Source of the DNA: Ceratobasidium sp. AG-K
Lineage: Eukaryota > Basidiomycota > Agaricomycetes > Cantharellales > Ceratobasidiaceae
DNA length: 64,000 bases
Assembly (NCBI GenBank): GCA_037039685.1
Contig: JAWNGF010000009.1
Span: 1,736,001 to 1,800,000, forward strand
Reading direction: 5' to 3'
A program made the position numbers and the translations under genes. The notes under the pieces were generated by a model. That model searched no databases. It was not told where the DNA came from and saw only the letters and a program-made list of their open reading frames with translations. Positions within the stretch are counted from its first letter, which is position 1; the number at the start of each line of letters is the position of its first letter. Positions 10,961-23,819 of this stretch are shown one piece after another.

Positions 10961-13900
10961 GAACGGTCCCCGATGAAGAACTAGATGAGGCATTACTCTA
11001 GGAGAAGGTTGCATTCGACATATGGTGGCCGTGAGATGCAACACGGTTCAACTCTGTTCTAAGGCTTACCCAAGAGCTGAATGTACACAATGATATATGT
11101 CTACTAACTGCGGTGTTTGTTTCACGTATCTATATAATCCCCTCAGTCTTAGAAGGACTCCTCCCGACCCCCTCCATCACTTTTAAATGCTTTATTTGTA
11201 GCCAGCGGCAAATGGCTCTCTGCTCGGCTGATACCCGAGTACTTTATATATATAGTGAATGCGTGCAGCAAACTCTTCGTTGATACATACAATCCACCGT
11301 CTATTCACTCGTGTGATTATATACATTGTTTTGCCACAGCATGTTTGGTAACGGGAGCTTTGCAATCAATCATCTTCCTCTCGAGCAGCTGCAGTACCGA
11401 ATTATGCAGGGCACAAGCGTTGGGCTTTGCATTCTGGCTTATCTTCGGCCAGGGCTAGATAGCAGCCTAGGAATAACTGATTGGGGCGCTTTTGCGGGTT
11501 GTGCACATCACCTACCTGACGGTGATAAATGTATATGTGGCGTCGCTCCGACGATGCGGTCAGCCTTTGGACACGCATATAGTCGCCATTCATACCAGGA
11601 ACCCAGCTCCCTAATTGTCAAATATGATTCGGCGGCTTTCTTGTATTGTTGATCAGCCAGAAGCGTCCATGGGAACTCGAGCCCTGATTCCGGCTCCCGA
11701 ATGGAAAGCTCAAGATGCCGCTATCGTTAGCGATGAGTCGAATTAACAACGAAGAAGAAACCCACCCTGTGCCAGGGTCGGTCAGGACCATTTTTCGACT
11801 CAGTTACAGCCTACCGAGCACTGAGTCAAGCGATGATACACCCTTCACGCATGAGCCGAGTACGATACCACCATGCCAGCTACACTACCATTGTCCAATA
11901 CATAGTTTGAACACCTGAAATGGACTTACAAAGCCCGTCCGAGCGCTCGAGCGCGATGCTGAGACCCCCGCGGGAATTGTCGCACGACAGCCCTGTAAGA
12001 GCCCAAAGAGACGCACTCTGACTCGGCAGAATAGATTGTGAATGCTGAAGGCTGACCTGAGTGGACTATGTCCTTGCCCGACGTGGACTCAAGTTTGATA
12101 AAGCCAAATTGTTTGCAAAGCGACCCAACGATCTGAAAGTGAAGGCATCGAACCCAACGGGTTAATATGCGAGCTCGATGACAGCTAAGCGTTCAGCGAC
12201 AACCAATACGGGGACGTGCTAAGGTACTTACGAGACGGAACATATAGTCCCGAGGTGCCGGGGCAGGCATCAGGAGCCACCATCGGGTCCTAGACAAACC
12301 CCTCGTGTGATCCTCAAGGAAACCGACGACGAGAACGACAATAACTCGGCGACTCGGTTCCTTCCCAACAGTGATCTGAGACCAGTAAGAGCGCTACACC
12401 TTCGGGCAAGGGTAAAAAAGGCAACACATCCAAGAAATCGAAGTAACAATCAAGTAAAAACGTACCAAAAACGTACCCGAGCCAGGCACGGAGCCCTCGA
12501 GGCAACCTGATAGACACCGCCAGGCCCCAAGAGCGGCGGGTACCTCGAGCTATTAATAGACGGCAAGAACGCTCGTCTTGCGAGTATGCCTACCGCGAGA
12601 GGACGGATCTGAACACTCACTGTCCGAATCCCAGGAAATAGCCGCCAATACTTACTAACCTCGTCAATGGCAACATCAGCCAGATTTCGATGTGATTCGC
12701 AAACGGATCGAGCAATTTGACGATGGATGTAGGCGGAGCAAACTTAAAACACCCCAGTCACTGGTTGAATAATCGCCGAGAGCAAGCCCGTCGCAACATG
12801 AGTTTGGACAGTCTAAACGAATTTTCGGGTGGTGGTCAAAGCGGTAAGCACGGCCGTGATCGAGCAGAGGGACAACGCACTTCCAGGAAGTTGGGTCGGG
12901 GTCAGAAAGAGCTGAAGGCGCAGCGGCCAGGTTAAGACTGACCCTGTTGACTGCACGTCAACAGGTACTAATTCGAGCCCAGACTCAGAACGAGCCCGTT
13001 GCAATCAGGGTTCAGACAGTTGGAACAAGTTGTTGAATGGTCCAAGCAGCAAGTGCAGTCGCAATCGAGCAGAGAAATTGCGCAATTCCAGGGAAACAGA
13101 CTCGCAGCTCAAACGAAGCCAAGAATGCTAAGCAACGAGATGATTACCGAGTCGAAGTGAGAGCTGCCAAGTTGGGACCCGAAGAGAAGGTCCAAGTATT
13201 GTTAGTAGTTGTAGTGTGGCGCATCAGTAGGGGATTGTTTAAGACCGAAGCTGTGCTAAGGCGCTAGCGAATAATGACACCGTATCTGATTGAGTGACAC
13301 GTGCCATATCTCTTCTCCGAATCGATCACGAGCCGACATTGGGCCAGGTATGGCAGGCTTCTACATATACTGGAACATGGCAGCAGTAGCAGGCTCCTCC
13401 CTGTTTGCACAGAATCTGTATATATTAGTATCGAAGATATACATATTGCATTTTGTATAGAAGGAATTGTGCAGAATTACTCGAAACGACGAAGTCTGTA
13501 TATAAATGGTAATACAAGCAGAAGGGTGTGACGCGGCCGGGTGACCCCGAAGCGCCAAGCAGTTGGATACTAAGTGCTTGCACCCACTCGTGTGTCCCGT
13601 ACGCCGTATGCAAGACCACTCTGTGATCATCGGCCGGACCTTGACCAACAGCTCAACGCCCTATACGTAAGAAGCCTCATGCAGGCATCAAACATGCACA
13701 ATCAATCGGGCAAGCCATTGCTTTTTGAGCCTCCTCGAGTGGATGTATGCGTGATGTTTAGCGAGGTTGTAACCTCCCCTGTTGACGATCTGGGGTAAGA
13801 TCAGGTCGCGTACAACAGTCTAGAATTGGTGTGTGACGTTGACGACTCACGGTGAAAGTCGCTGCGAGAAGCCGCGTGAGTTTAGCTACGCTGTGCCTAG

Positions 13901-14177
13901 CTCGTGAGCTCCACGACTTGGGCAGCGTGTCTTTTCAATAAAACTTTTGTATGCTAATAGTTCGGCGTACGATCTAAGGCATTACACGCTGCACGGAGTG
14001 GGCTTCTCGAGCGAGAATTGATCAATACGTATGAAGGCCATCTAACTTGCATCGGAGACGTCCAAATCGGGGATTGGCCTCCCATAGATACTTTTCCCCG
14101 TGAGCGAGCTTGGTGGTTTAAAGAGGGAAAATCCTCTCTCGCAAGCTTGTTTCGACATCCCCTTCTGTGTCGACTTA
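10961..14177. other. Gene-poor interval, no supported gene
   Basis: Only short frames without splice-consistent extension or recognisable domains were seen. Two sub-blocks at about 12779-12890 and 12985-13096 are diverged direct copies of each other (spacing about 205 bp; shared GAGCAAGCCCGTYGCAA and ATCGAGCAGAG). They resemble decayed repeat DNA, and composition changes repeatedly along the interval. A motif variant CCGTACGCCGTATGCAAG lies near 13600. Confidence 0.4.
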
Positions 14178-17100
14178 ATGGCGCCGGTTAACCTCACGTT
14201 TGCGACACTGGTACATCGCTTTGCGGAACACGAAGTACCCCCCGACGACCAGCCATGGAACTTCTTTCCATTCTCCAACCCCGTCTTTTGTGAGAACGCC
14301 GGTATTCCCTCCGTGGAGATTGGCCTGTCGCAACCTCCTAGCGGCAAATTTGGTAGCTTAGTCGGTCCTGCTGTGCGTCGGCAATGGCCAAAGAGAGTTG
14401 AAGGCGCGCTGGAGTTCCTTAGACATTGCGATGAACAACGGCGCCGAATGAAGCAGGCGAACAAGAAGTTTTCGATGGAGTCATTTCAGATCATTATGAG
14501 GAGAGCACCGAGGGTAGACGACTGGAACTGGCTCGCCACGCAATTTTTTAGCGTACCGGGCGGTCTATATGCGAAGCTCAAAGACCTCATGCGGGACCAT
14601 GGATGCGATGCGGAGGAAGCATATCGGGCAATTCGAGAGGACAAGGTGGGTATAATTTCAAACAAATCTTCCAATAGCTTACATTCTACAAAATTACTAC
14701 TAAGATATATCGATTGGGGGACAAATTTAAAGAGTCTGATGTGAAAGAAACTACAAAATACGACGACGTGTTCCTGGCGGCTCGGGAGCCGCTCGGTCGT
14801 TCGCTGTTGGGTGATATGAACGGCAATGGGCGTCTTCCGGTTAGGTGAGTGAGCTGGTAACGCGACACTGTTTGAGCACTAACTCCTTGCCGTCCGCCCG
14901 AGCAGAGCGTTCCCGCTTGTTCGTGCGCTGACATTCAGGTTCTTTGAGACTGGGTCCCGGACCTTGAGGGGTAACCTCGGCAAGCTCAAAGAGTTTGAAA
15001 CGATGCTTGTCCAATGCTATGCCGGTGAGTAAACCCAAAATAGCACGGCGATGATGGGCTCACAGATTCCAGACGCGCAAGCTAAGCCAGGCTACCGGAT
15101 ACTGCAGAAGGCGATAGGCTTGTTCGGCAAGGTCGTCAGCCTGCAACGTGTGATGGGTATCACCGAGAAAGAAGAAGAGGAGGTAGTGTGGCGCCTCAAG
15201 CTTGACACGCTGATGGAGACCTTGGGTCGAAAACGAGAGGGGAATAGAAGTGAGTATGGTCGCGTTAACCTACATACCAAAGCTGAGCGACCTTACCAGC
15301 GGTGCGAACCAAGGCGACACACCCACTGGCACGTCTGGTCTCAGAAGAAGACCTAGATAAGGCGTGGAAGTTTTATCGCGAGCAGATTTGGCGACCGAGC
15401 GATCCGACATTAACCGAATCGCAGGTGGATGCCTGCACTGACGATCTGTTCGAAGGGCCGCTCAAGGGAATGAACGACTTCCCGCTCAATGCTGGAGTGG
15501 AAAAGTGGTCCAGCAGGTCGCCGGCCGAGATCAAGACAATGCTTGGAATCCCCGAAGAGGGATTGCCGGGCTGCGCTCGTGGACCAGATGGGAAGTTGGC
15601 AAGGGAGCCGATGGGGCACCAGTGGGCTGCTGTCCTTGAATTGGTCAACCGATCGTTTACCGAGGATGGTGGGGAAGGCGATCCGACGGTGTTGGCGGAC
15701 GAGGTCGGTATGGGGAAAACGGTCCAAGTGATTGTATTCATCCAGGTGCTTTGGCATCTAAAGTCGCTCCAGCGGCTGGACAAGGAGCAGCCGCTCGAGG
15801 TGGGAACCCGATGGCCGGCATTCCTAGGTAAGTGATCCCCCGGGATGAGGAGCATATCGTGCTGACAGAGATTGTCACTTGCCTAACCACAACTCGCGTA
15901 CTCCGGTCGCATCTCTCACACGGAACACCGGTTTAACCTGTTTGGCCACGCATATACCCCCTCCAACTGCACACCATCGTCACAACCTTTGTACTCCGGT
16001 CGCAACCCTGGTGTCAAATATATCCGTCCAACTGGTTCTGCTCGGCATACTGACGCTTTGGCGTGGTATCAAATTTACTCACACATAACTGCCGTACTCC
16101 GGTCGCAAACGACGCAATTGGCCATGGCATTGTCTGTGGACAGGCTCCCGCACGTCGTTCATGGGCCGAGGTGCTATTCCCGCCCTTCCGACGCTAATTG
16201 TCGTACCCCAGACCTTGCGTGTCCAGTGGACGTCCGAGCTCGATACCTGGCTCTCCCCGACAGCCTGCCATATCCTCAACTATCGCGGTAATGACACTGA
16301 ACGCAAGATCTTTTTCGAGCCTCGATCCCTGTATGCTCAAGCAATGGAGCGAGACCATTCCGAGAGGACAATAATTCTCGCCGAAGCCCCAGTAAGTACG
16401 TCCCTTGTTCAAACGGCAGAGCGCTGACTGGCCATCCAGTCGGTGCAATTCGAGGGTCGCTCGCTTCTGCTGCAAAACGGCAACCGAGCACGGGCAGAGC
16501 CAAGTACGGGCCCCCGCAACTTGATCACGAAAACGATCTTTGCCCACAACTACTTGCTTGGAGTGTTGGACGAAGCACATATGTACCGAAACTGGGGGTT
16601 CAATTACCGTTCTATGCTGACACTCATGTCTCGATGTCGCCAGCGTATGTTACTCACTGCAACGCCGCTATTCACGCAGCCGCGGGTAAGTAAACTTCAG
16701 TTTTGACTCGGGATGTTGATAATTATGCAGCTTCAACTAACCATACTATATGCGTAGGATCTCCTCCACCTCGGCCGCATCGCGAGAGCTCGACGCTTCA
16801 TTGGCTCCGCCGGCGAGGAGCTCACCAAGGCCGTCGAGAAGCAGTTCAAAGAGAGCGGGAAGCAGTGGGAGACAGAGGAGGAGCAGGGAACCCTTCGCGA
16901 ATTTCTTCAGTCACTCCGAGGGTCGACCGCCTCCGATTCTGAGTCCGACGCCTCAATAGTTGACATAGACGTGGCGGGCCTCGACTTGCAAACTTACCGG
17001 GCGTTCTGGGCCACCCGAAATGGCTTGATTCTGCTTCGCTCGGCTTTACAGGACTATGTCATTCGGCGCGACGATCGATCCAAGGACTGGGAGGGCAAGC

Positions 17101-19749
17101 CGCTACTGGGGCTGCAGCCGAAGGTCGACATTATGTCTCCAATCAAGTTGACCGAGAGTACCCAGGCGGCCGTCAGCCGTGAAACAGATACAAAAGAGAA
17201 AAGGTACGATCCCCACCTGAGTCTAACACACTGTAATGGTTCCTGACTTTCCCAATTAATTCAGGAAGTCTGCTCGCATGGATATGAGTGTGAGTTCATT
17301 TGCATACGCCCTTGTTATCAGCTAATTGTCCTCGCAGGGCTTTTTCACGCGGCTCAAGAAAATCCTTGTGCATCCTGCGCTGGCAAAACAACGGCCGTCC
17401 CACGTTTCGCCCGAAGAGCACGTCCAGAACCTATTCCCGACGTTGGAGGATTATAAGGCGGACCCTTCTGCCAAGATCGACCGGCTCCTATGCATCCTAC
17501 AGCATCATCTCGGCGAATCGCAGGCCGATGAACCCCCGCTGGCTTGGGACGAGGAAGGCAACGAGGTTCCCTCCCCGGTGTTACCCCAGGCCGGCCCGAA
17601 GCCGACGGCACCGTCCCAACGCCGCAAAGCTGTAGTGTACTGTCATCTCTCATCGAGCTGGGTTCTCGTGGCGCATGTAAGTTTATGTTCGCAACCTGAT
17701 CAGTGTGGAGCTAATACAATAACCGGGCATAGATACTGAAACTACAAGGCATCCCAAGCGTTCGAGTAAACGGATCGATGGACGCCAATCAGCGAGCCGC
17801 TGCAGTTGAAGAGTTTCAGTTCGACGATGGTCCTGATGTTATAATGCTGAGTGATGTCGGGGCTACGGGGTTGAACCTCCAGAGAGGTTCGATTGTTGTG
17901 TATGTGGTAAGTGTAAATTTACTTTCATTCATAGGCTATATGCGTCATATTACAAGCTTATAACTGACTACAATCTGACAGGACCACCCCTGGTCTGCCT
18001 CCGAGGCGCAGCAAATCGAGGGCCGAGTCCAGCGTCGCGGACAGCTGCGCCAGGTTTACGTGTACCGAATCATGGCCCCGGGTACGCCCGACGAGTATCT
18101 CCTGGGCTATGCCAGCGGCAAGAAGATGATGATGGAGATCTTCACGAAACACCTGGAGACGGAGGGGATGCCAGGCTTTGAGTTCGAACTTGATGAGGTC
18201 GGGTTAGGAGATTGCCTGGATCTCGAAGCAGAAGAGGCACCTGCACGCCGGTCAAGAGTCGAGGGCCGCCCATCGAAAGCCGAGACAACTGATGACGAGG
18301 GGACAGTTGTTCCAAGCTCCGACGACGAGGAACCGACGCTGAAGCAAACGCAAAGGCCAAAGCCAAAACCAAAACCAAAGCCGGAGCCGGAGCGAGAGCC
18401 GAAGGCCATCAAGACCAGGGCGAGCGGCAAGGCAGCAGCAGAGATCGACCCCGAGTTCCCGGAGCTAGGTAGACGTCCTGGGGAGGGCACGAAGTCGCGC
18501 GTGAAGTGGGATGCAAAGCGCGAGAGGCTCAAGGAGAAGAAAGCCGCCGAGGAAGCTGTTCAAGAGCGCGAAGAGGTCAAACAACAGCGCCTGAAAGAGC
18601 GGGAACTTCGGACGGAGCGCAGCCAGCGCCTCCGAGACCAGCCGCCGTCCGAGTCCCGGCCGAAGGTCCAGCAGCAAGAAGGGGAAGTGGCATCGGCATC
18701 AGTGAAAGTCCAAGGCGCGAGCAAGGACAAGGCCAAGGGCAAAGCCAAGGCGACAGACCCAGCACCCATGACGCCTGCGGAACCCGCAGAGACCCCTCAA
18801 GCGTCCGAACTGGTCAGGCCAATGCATGATATCATGCTGGCAATGATAGCGGAAGGCCGATTGGACGTCGAGACCGCACAAGGTATGCTCGCGCAAAGTG
18901 GGCAGGCGCCGCTCGATCCCTCGCTCCTCCCTTCTGCGAATGCGGCTTCTTCGTCTGCTGGGCTGTCTAGATCTGGGGTGCAGAATGAGGAACCCACCGG
19001 TACGTGGCACAACGCTCACTGGTATGATCGCACTACTAATTTTGAGTTGGGCGATGATAGATACAACGGCTGCTCTTGACCCAGACGTCGAGATGTTCTG
19101 GTCGGATTCCCCTCCATCGATTCGTTCCCCCCCACTGAAGCGTCCACGTCGTGAAGACGATGGACCTGCCAGTGGACTCAAATTACCTCATTCTCACGAA
19201 TCGTTCATAACGCCACCCCCACACCAAGCGTCAACCCCTCGCCAAGAACCGACTGTCACGAGCTCGCAGATAGCGGAACCCGGCCATCTCTACGCCCCGA
19301 GTACGCAGGGAGGCGATGTCGACCTTCCACCGTCGTCACCAGTCCCGCTCACGCAGGGCACAAATCCTCCCTCGACGCAACCGGAGTTCAATATCGGGTT
19401 CTTGCAGGGCGACAGCGATGGCCAGACCGACACATGGTCCCCGCAGTTGCAGGTTCTGCCGTCGGAGATAGCGGGCCGGGACCACGTCCTGGACAGTGTC
19501 GGCAGCCTTTCGATTACCCCCCGAGGCAGTGCTCCAGCACCGACGGCTAAAAAACGTCGACATCCCACAAATTCGAGCCCCTCGAATCAGCAGCCGCCAT
19601 CGGAGGGAGATGACGTTCAGCAGACGGATGAGGAGCCCGTCGTCGAGCTCACGGCCGCAGACATACGTGCTGCCCAGGCACGAGCATTGAAGGCAAGTTT
19701 GAATCGTGGCGGGGGAAAGGGCCGAAAAGGACCAACGAAGCGACGATAG
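14178..19749 (+). CDS. SNF2-type helicase/ATPase, 13 exons, about 1527 aa
   Basis: Predicted superfamily 2 DNA-dependent ATPase of the SNF2 class; such proteins use ATP to move along DNA and remodel nucleosomes or repair intermediates. Exons: 14178-14645, 14705-14844, 14939-15024, 15073-15249, 15300-15827, 16144-16391, 16440-16685, 16758-17203, 17265-17289, 17338-17676, 17733-17906, 17982-18999 and 19061-19749. All phases match and the total is 4584 nt. Motif I ADEVGMGKT is near residue 424 and motif II DEAH near 592, followed by LLTATPL (III). In the C-terminal lobe are LSDVGATGLNL (V, about 939) and QIEGRVQRRGQ (VI, about 971), so both RecA-like lobes look catalytically complete. The tail (about 1000-1527) is charged low complexity with Lys-Pro and Glu-Lys runs, probably nuclear and disordered. 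The ATG at 14178 is the first good one; an upstream exon is possible. Intron 5 is oversized (316 bp) and carries repeat motifs. Confidence 0.88.
15828..16143 (+). repeat. Repeat insertion within intron 5 of the SNF2 gene
   Basis: This intron is 316 bp against 40-94 bp for the other introns of the gene. It carries three direct copies of GTACTCCGGTCGCA at 15898-15911, 15991-16004 and 16094-16107, spaced 93 and 103 bp. The splice ends (GTAAGT, ACAG) are intact and the flanking exons keep frame. The same motif forms the palindrome nest at 21.6-24.4 kb, so this looks like a small mobile or satellite fragment tolerated inside an intron. Confidence 0.75.
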
Positions 19750-20191
19750 GGTCATGGAGATGTCTGAGAGCATACGGACCTGAATACTGTACATAGATTG
19801 TGAATAAGTAGTACACTCAATGTCCTCATTCACTCTCGCCTGACTGCCGAACGTGGCCTTCGTACGGCGTACGCGACCAACGAGTGAAGGCCTGTATGCA
19901 CCATGAGCTTGATGCATACCGCTTCTGACCGCTTGCTTTGCCAAGTACTCGAACCCCTGATGTTACCTGCTTCTGACGGCCCTTCATGATCCACACAGAT
20001 CTATATTCTAACTCACGGCCGGAGTACGTGCAAGCCGGCTCGAGCCCAACGGCATATTAGCACTTACACATCCCGTCGCGAAAGCCAGAAATCTCAGTCA
20101 CGTGACTCGTTACATTACCGCTACCAATCTCACACGCTAATTCAGAACTTCAACCACCCGTTTCAAACACTGCGACCCTTGCCTCATCCCT
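19750..20191. other. Intergenic interval with motif variants
   Basis: Short region between two plus-strand genes with no gene seen. It holds variants of the dispersed 15-mer: CGTACGGCGTACGCGACC at about 19862-19880 and GGCCGGAGTACGTGCAAGCC near 20019-20038. These extend that motif to the 3' side of the SNF2 gene. Confidence 0.4.
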
Positions 20192-20781
20192 ATGGCTGCG
20201 ATCCCACCCTTCGTCCTCGCTATCGAAAACTCTGCCCCTTCCTTTGATGACTACGTGCGTCGAGTACTTGAGATGAATCCTGACCTCCCAGCCAACCAGC
20301 TGCCCCCGATCTGGGCTCTTCAGCCCATAATCACGCAATGGCACGAAGAGCGTGTTCGGGAGATTCGTCGCGGGGGATATCTTGCGTATCGCAGGACCAG
20401 CTTCTGCCTTGGCTACGCTATACACTGTGTGTCCGGAGAGCTCTTCCGCAACGGCAACGAGGCGAACGAGATGTACGACTTGGCGTATGCACGCGCCGTC
20501 CAGCTGATGCCCTTCTTCCGGGCTCGTATCGACCAGGATATCGAGCAAGCAATCGTACGCGAGGTTCGGCGATTCGAGATTGATTGTAAGTATCTTGTCA
20601 GCTTCTCTTGCCGCCGTTTTGCGTGATTGAAACCAATGATTCGTTAGTACTCGTCGCGCAAACCCTCTGCGAAGATACTAACGATGAACTGACCGATGAC
20701 ATGGAGTCTGTCTACACTAATGAGTCGACTGCTGTCTCTGAGTCCCTCGACAGCAACGATACGATTAGCGATGTCGATTGA
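20192..20781 (+). CDS. Small unknown protein, 2 exons, about 175 aa
   Basis: Not recognised. Exon 1 is 20192-20585, followed by a 62-bp intron (GTAAGT at 20586, TTAG ending 20647), and exon 2 is 20648-20781 ending in TGA. The joined frame is 528 nt without stops. The N-terminal three quarters is predicted mostly helical, with many charged residues and a central LMPFFRARIDQDIEQAI stretch. The C-terminal 45 residues are acidic and Ser/Thr/Asp-rich (for example TNDELTDDMESVY) and probably disordered. No signal peptide or membrane segment is evident. It lies between the SNF2 gene and the palindrome nest. Confidence rests on clean splicing and codon-like composition, not on homology. Confidence 0.6.
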
Positions 20782-21470
20782 TTTGGTAGGCTATTTTTTT
20801 TTGGCTCTCGCGTATACTTTTGACTAATTTTTTTGCGGTTCAGTCTTACTGCCTTGGCCTTTGCTTTGCTGGTCCCAACGGACAAGTACTCGTTTTTGTA
20901 TATAGTATTTACGCTGTTGTTCATTGCCCTGATGTATATAATACCGTTTTAGCAAGTCTACCGATCGGATCAATCATTCCGTATCATCGACTGCTGTTGA
21001 CTCTCAATCGGTCAGTCGGGCTGCTCCACCTCCTCATCATCCAAAAAAATTAAACAATCAAGAGAGTGCGTTGATAACACTACAAAAGCTGGGAAATTCC
21101 CCCTCATTACCAAAGATTTTGTTCACGTTACGATGTTCTTTATGATGTTGGATCAATTACTGCCAATACATACATGTGTGACTAGGCTCTCCCTGACATG
21201 TGTGTATGCGTGCCTGCTAGATCCTACTGTGCTTGATTGCTCACCTCCGAGTGGTAGCGTATAGCCTGTATATACTGGTTTTTGATGCTACTATACATTT
21301 TGCACGTATTTATTTATGTATCTACACATGTCTCCTGCATAATTCATTACTCGCTCCGTCTGTCACGTTGGTCGAGCACGATATCCACTCCTTTGCTTGT
21401 CGAGGAGTTCTCCTGATTGTTTTGGATTTGTTTTAGGCGCATATATGCGTGTATCCTTGCAACTTTACTC
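20782..21470. other. AT-rich intergenic interval
   Basis: No gene supported. The sequence is AT-rich, with poly-T near 20791 and 20827 and a poly-A run near 21043. It leads into the palindromic region. Confidence 0.4.
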
Positions 21471-21742
21471 CACTAGGATGTACGTGCGCATATTGGCCAT
21501 TTCTCAATTCCAGTTGCTATATTGTTTTCTTGGCCACTAAAAACCGTTATGGAGCAGACCTGCTCCGGGATTGTTGGGTAATACGCACTGGGCGCCAGCA
21601 CAGCTGGTAAGCTCCGCTTTTGGGCACGCCTCGTCGAGTCGTGCCAGAGGCTGCGACCGGAGTATGCAACGGGTGAGTGGTTGGTACAATGGTACACTAC
21701 ACGAATGAGTGTGTGAGTCGGGCCAGGATTGCCTAGAAGTCC

Positions 21743-22882
21743 GCTTACTCCGGTCGCAAGCCATCTGAGGAGGAGGGGCGGTACGGCCACTGGCTGGTGG
21801 AGTGCTACAGCTGGCGACCGGAGTACGCGAGTTGTACATGGGGCAGTAGCCAACAGATGGTGTGAAGACACACACATGTGTGTTCTGCTGTCAGAGCCAG
21901 CAAGATGACCTTCAGACACGCCTGGTCCAGCCGTGGTGGAGGATGCGACCGGAGTACGCAAGGGGCAAGTGGTCGGCACAAGGGCCCACCACAGAGATGA
22001 CTGGCTTAGTTTGGCCAGCGGCTATGCAGCTGTCTGCATACTCCGGTCGCAAGCCAGCAAAGGGGGAGAGCGGCAGAGCAACCGGCAGGTGGGTTGCTGC
22101 AGCGGGCGTACGGAGTACGCGAGTTGCCCAGGTGGCATTGGCCGATGGATGTGTGCAGACACACACATAGATAGAGTCTTACATGTACTTAGTAAATAAA
22201 TAACTGACGATGCACGTTAGACATTGTATATGCGTGAGAAGTAGATGCTTAGAGGCATGGACCAGTCTGCGTCGTCCGGACATAAGCTGTAGGACCCACA
22301 CGCATGCGCGTGTGCCGAATGCTGAGTTCCAACCTACAGCTTATGTCCGGACGACGCAGACTGGTCCATGCCTCTAAGCATCTACTTCTCACGCATATAC
22401 AATGTCTAACGTGCATCGTCAGTTATTTATTTACTAAGTACATGTAAGACTCTATCTATGTGTGTGTCTGCACACATCCATCGGCCAATGCCACCTGGGC
22501 AACTCGCGTACTCCGTACGCCCGCTGCAGCAACCCACCTGCCGGTTGCTCTGCCGCTCTCCCCCTTTGCTGGCTTGCGACCGGAGTATGCAGACAGCTGC
22601 ATAGCCGCTGGCCAAACTAAGCCAGTCATCTCTGTGGTGGGCCCTTGTGCCGACCACTTGCCCCTTGCGTACTCCGGTCGCATCCTCCACCACGGCTGGA
22701 CCAGGCGTGTCTGAAGGTCATCTTGCTGGCTCTGACAGCAGAACACACATGTGTGTGTCTTCACACCATCTGTTGGCTACTGCCCCATGTACAACTCGCG
22801 TACTCCGGTCGCCAGCTGTAGCACTCCACCAGCCAGTGGCCGTACCGCCCCTCCTCCTCAGATGGCTTGCGACCGGAGTACG
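21743..22882. repeat. Near-perfect palindrome, arms about 550 bp
   Basis: The left arm (about 21743-22293) and right arm (about 22333-22882) are inverse copies around a spacer of about 40 bp centred at 22313. Every stretch I compared is identical, for example positions 21933-22199 versus 22427-22693 in reverse. The spacer is itself partly self-complementary (CACACGCATGCGCGTGTG). Beyond the arms homology continues but is diverged (21600-21742 versus 22883-23010), so an older, larger inverted repeat surrounds a homogenised core. Each arm carries copies of GCGACCGGAGTACGC and its complement at regular distances. There is no coding potential beyond mirrored spurious frames. Confidence 0.9.
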
Positions 22883-23049
22883 TGGACTGTTTGACACTCC
22901 CGGACCCGACTAACCCACTCATGTATGTGTTGGACCCTTGCACCGATCACTCGCCCCTTGCGTACTCTGGTCGCATCCTCCACCACAGCCGGACCATGCG
23001 TGTCCGAAGGTGATCTTGCGAGCTCCCACTACAGAACACGCATACATGT

Positions 23050-23700
23050 GTCTGCAAACGTCCATTGGCTAATGGCGCTTGGGCAACCCATGTCCTCCGG
23101 TCGCAGGCTACTGCTGGGCAAAGGACGGTAATGCAACAGCATTGCAATGTACTGCAGCGTGCGACCGGAGTACGCGGATTAGCCAAGCGTCACTTAGCTA
23201 ATGGATATCCGCAGACACATGCACACATGTAGTATCATACAGGCATCTAGCACATATATGCATGTTGATGTACATCATATACTCTACATGTGTGAGAGAT
23301 GCAAGGTTGTTTGAGCCTTGCCCCGGCCTGCGTACTCCGTACGCAAGCTGCAACATGGTACGGCCAAACTGTATAGGTTGTTGGTGCCCATCTACAGCTT
23401 GCGTACGGAGTACGCAGACTGGTGCAAGGCTCAAACTACCTTACACCTCTCACACATGTAGAGTATATGATGTACTTCAACATGCATATATTTGCTAGAT
23501 GCATGTATGATACTACATGTGTGCATGTGTCTGTGGATATCCATTAGTTAAGTGATGCTTGGCTAATCCGCGCACTCCAGTCGCCACGCTGCTGCCCTGT
23601 GCAATGGCTGTTGCATTGCTGTCTTTTGCCCGCCAGCAGCTTGCGACCGGAGTACGCAGACTGCGGCACAACTCCTGGCGTGCTTACCCGGACATCACAG
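23050..23700. repeat. Second, imperfect palindrome centred near 23372
   Basis: Inverse copies pair around 23372: ACTCTACATGTGTGAGAG at 23281-23298 mirrors 23446-23463, and GATATCC boxes near 23204 and 23536 also pair. Pairing extends outward through GGATTAGCCAAGC (left) and GCTTGGCTAATCC (right) to roughly 23090 and 23657. Identity is lower than in the first palindrome. The inner loop is flanked by GCGTACTCCGTACGC (23330-23344) and GCGTACGGAGTACGC (23401-23415), making a hairpin unit of about 86 bp. Confidence 0.85.
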
Positions 23701-23819
23701 CCCTGTCACGCTGACCACTTGCCCCCTGCTCAACCTTGGCTTGCATACTCCAGTTGCATGCTGCAGCATGGAAGGGACAAGGTGGGCAGATGAAGTTTGT
23801 TCAGTGTAAGTAGTATGAT

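Noticed and set aside
14100..14177. Longer N-terminus for the SNF2 gene starting at 14100
   Set aside because: That codon is GTG, not a normal nuclear start; the first in-frame ATG is 14178.
21473..22913. Pairs of identical 84-102 residue frames on opposite strands
   Set aside because: They are mirror images created by the palindrome and have repeat-driven composition; no start context or splicing supports them.
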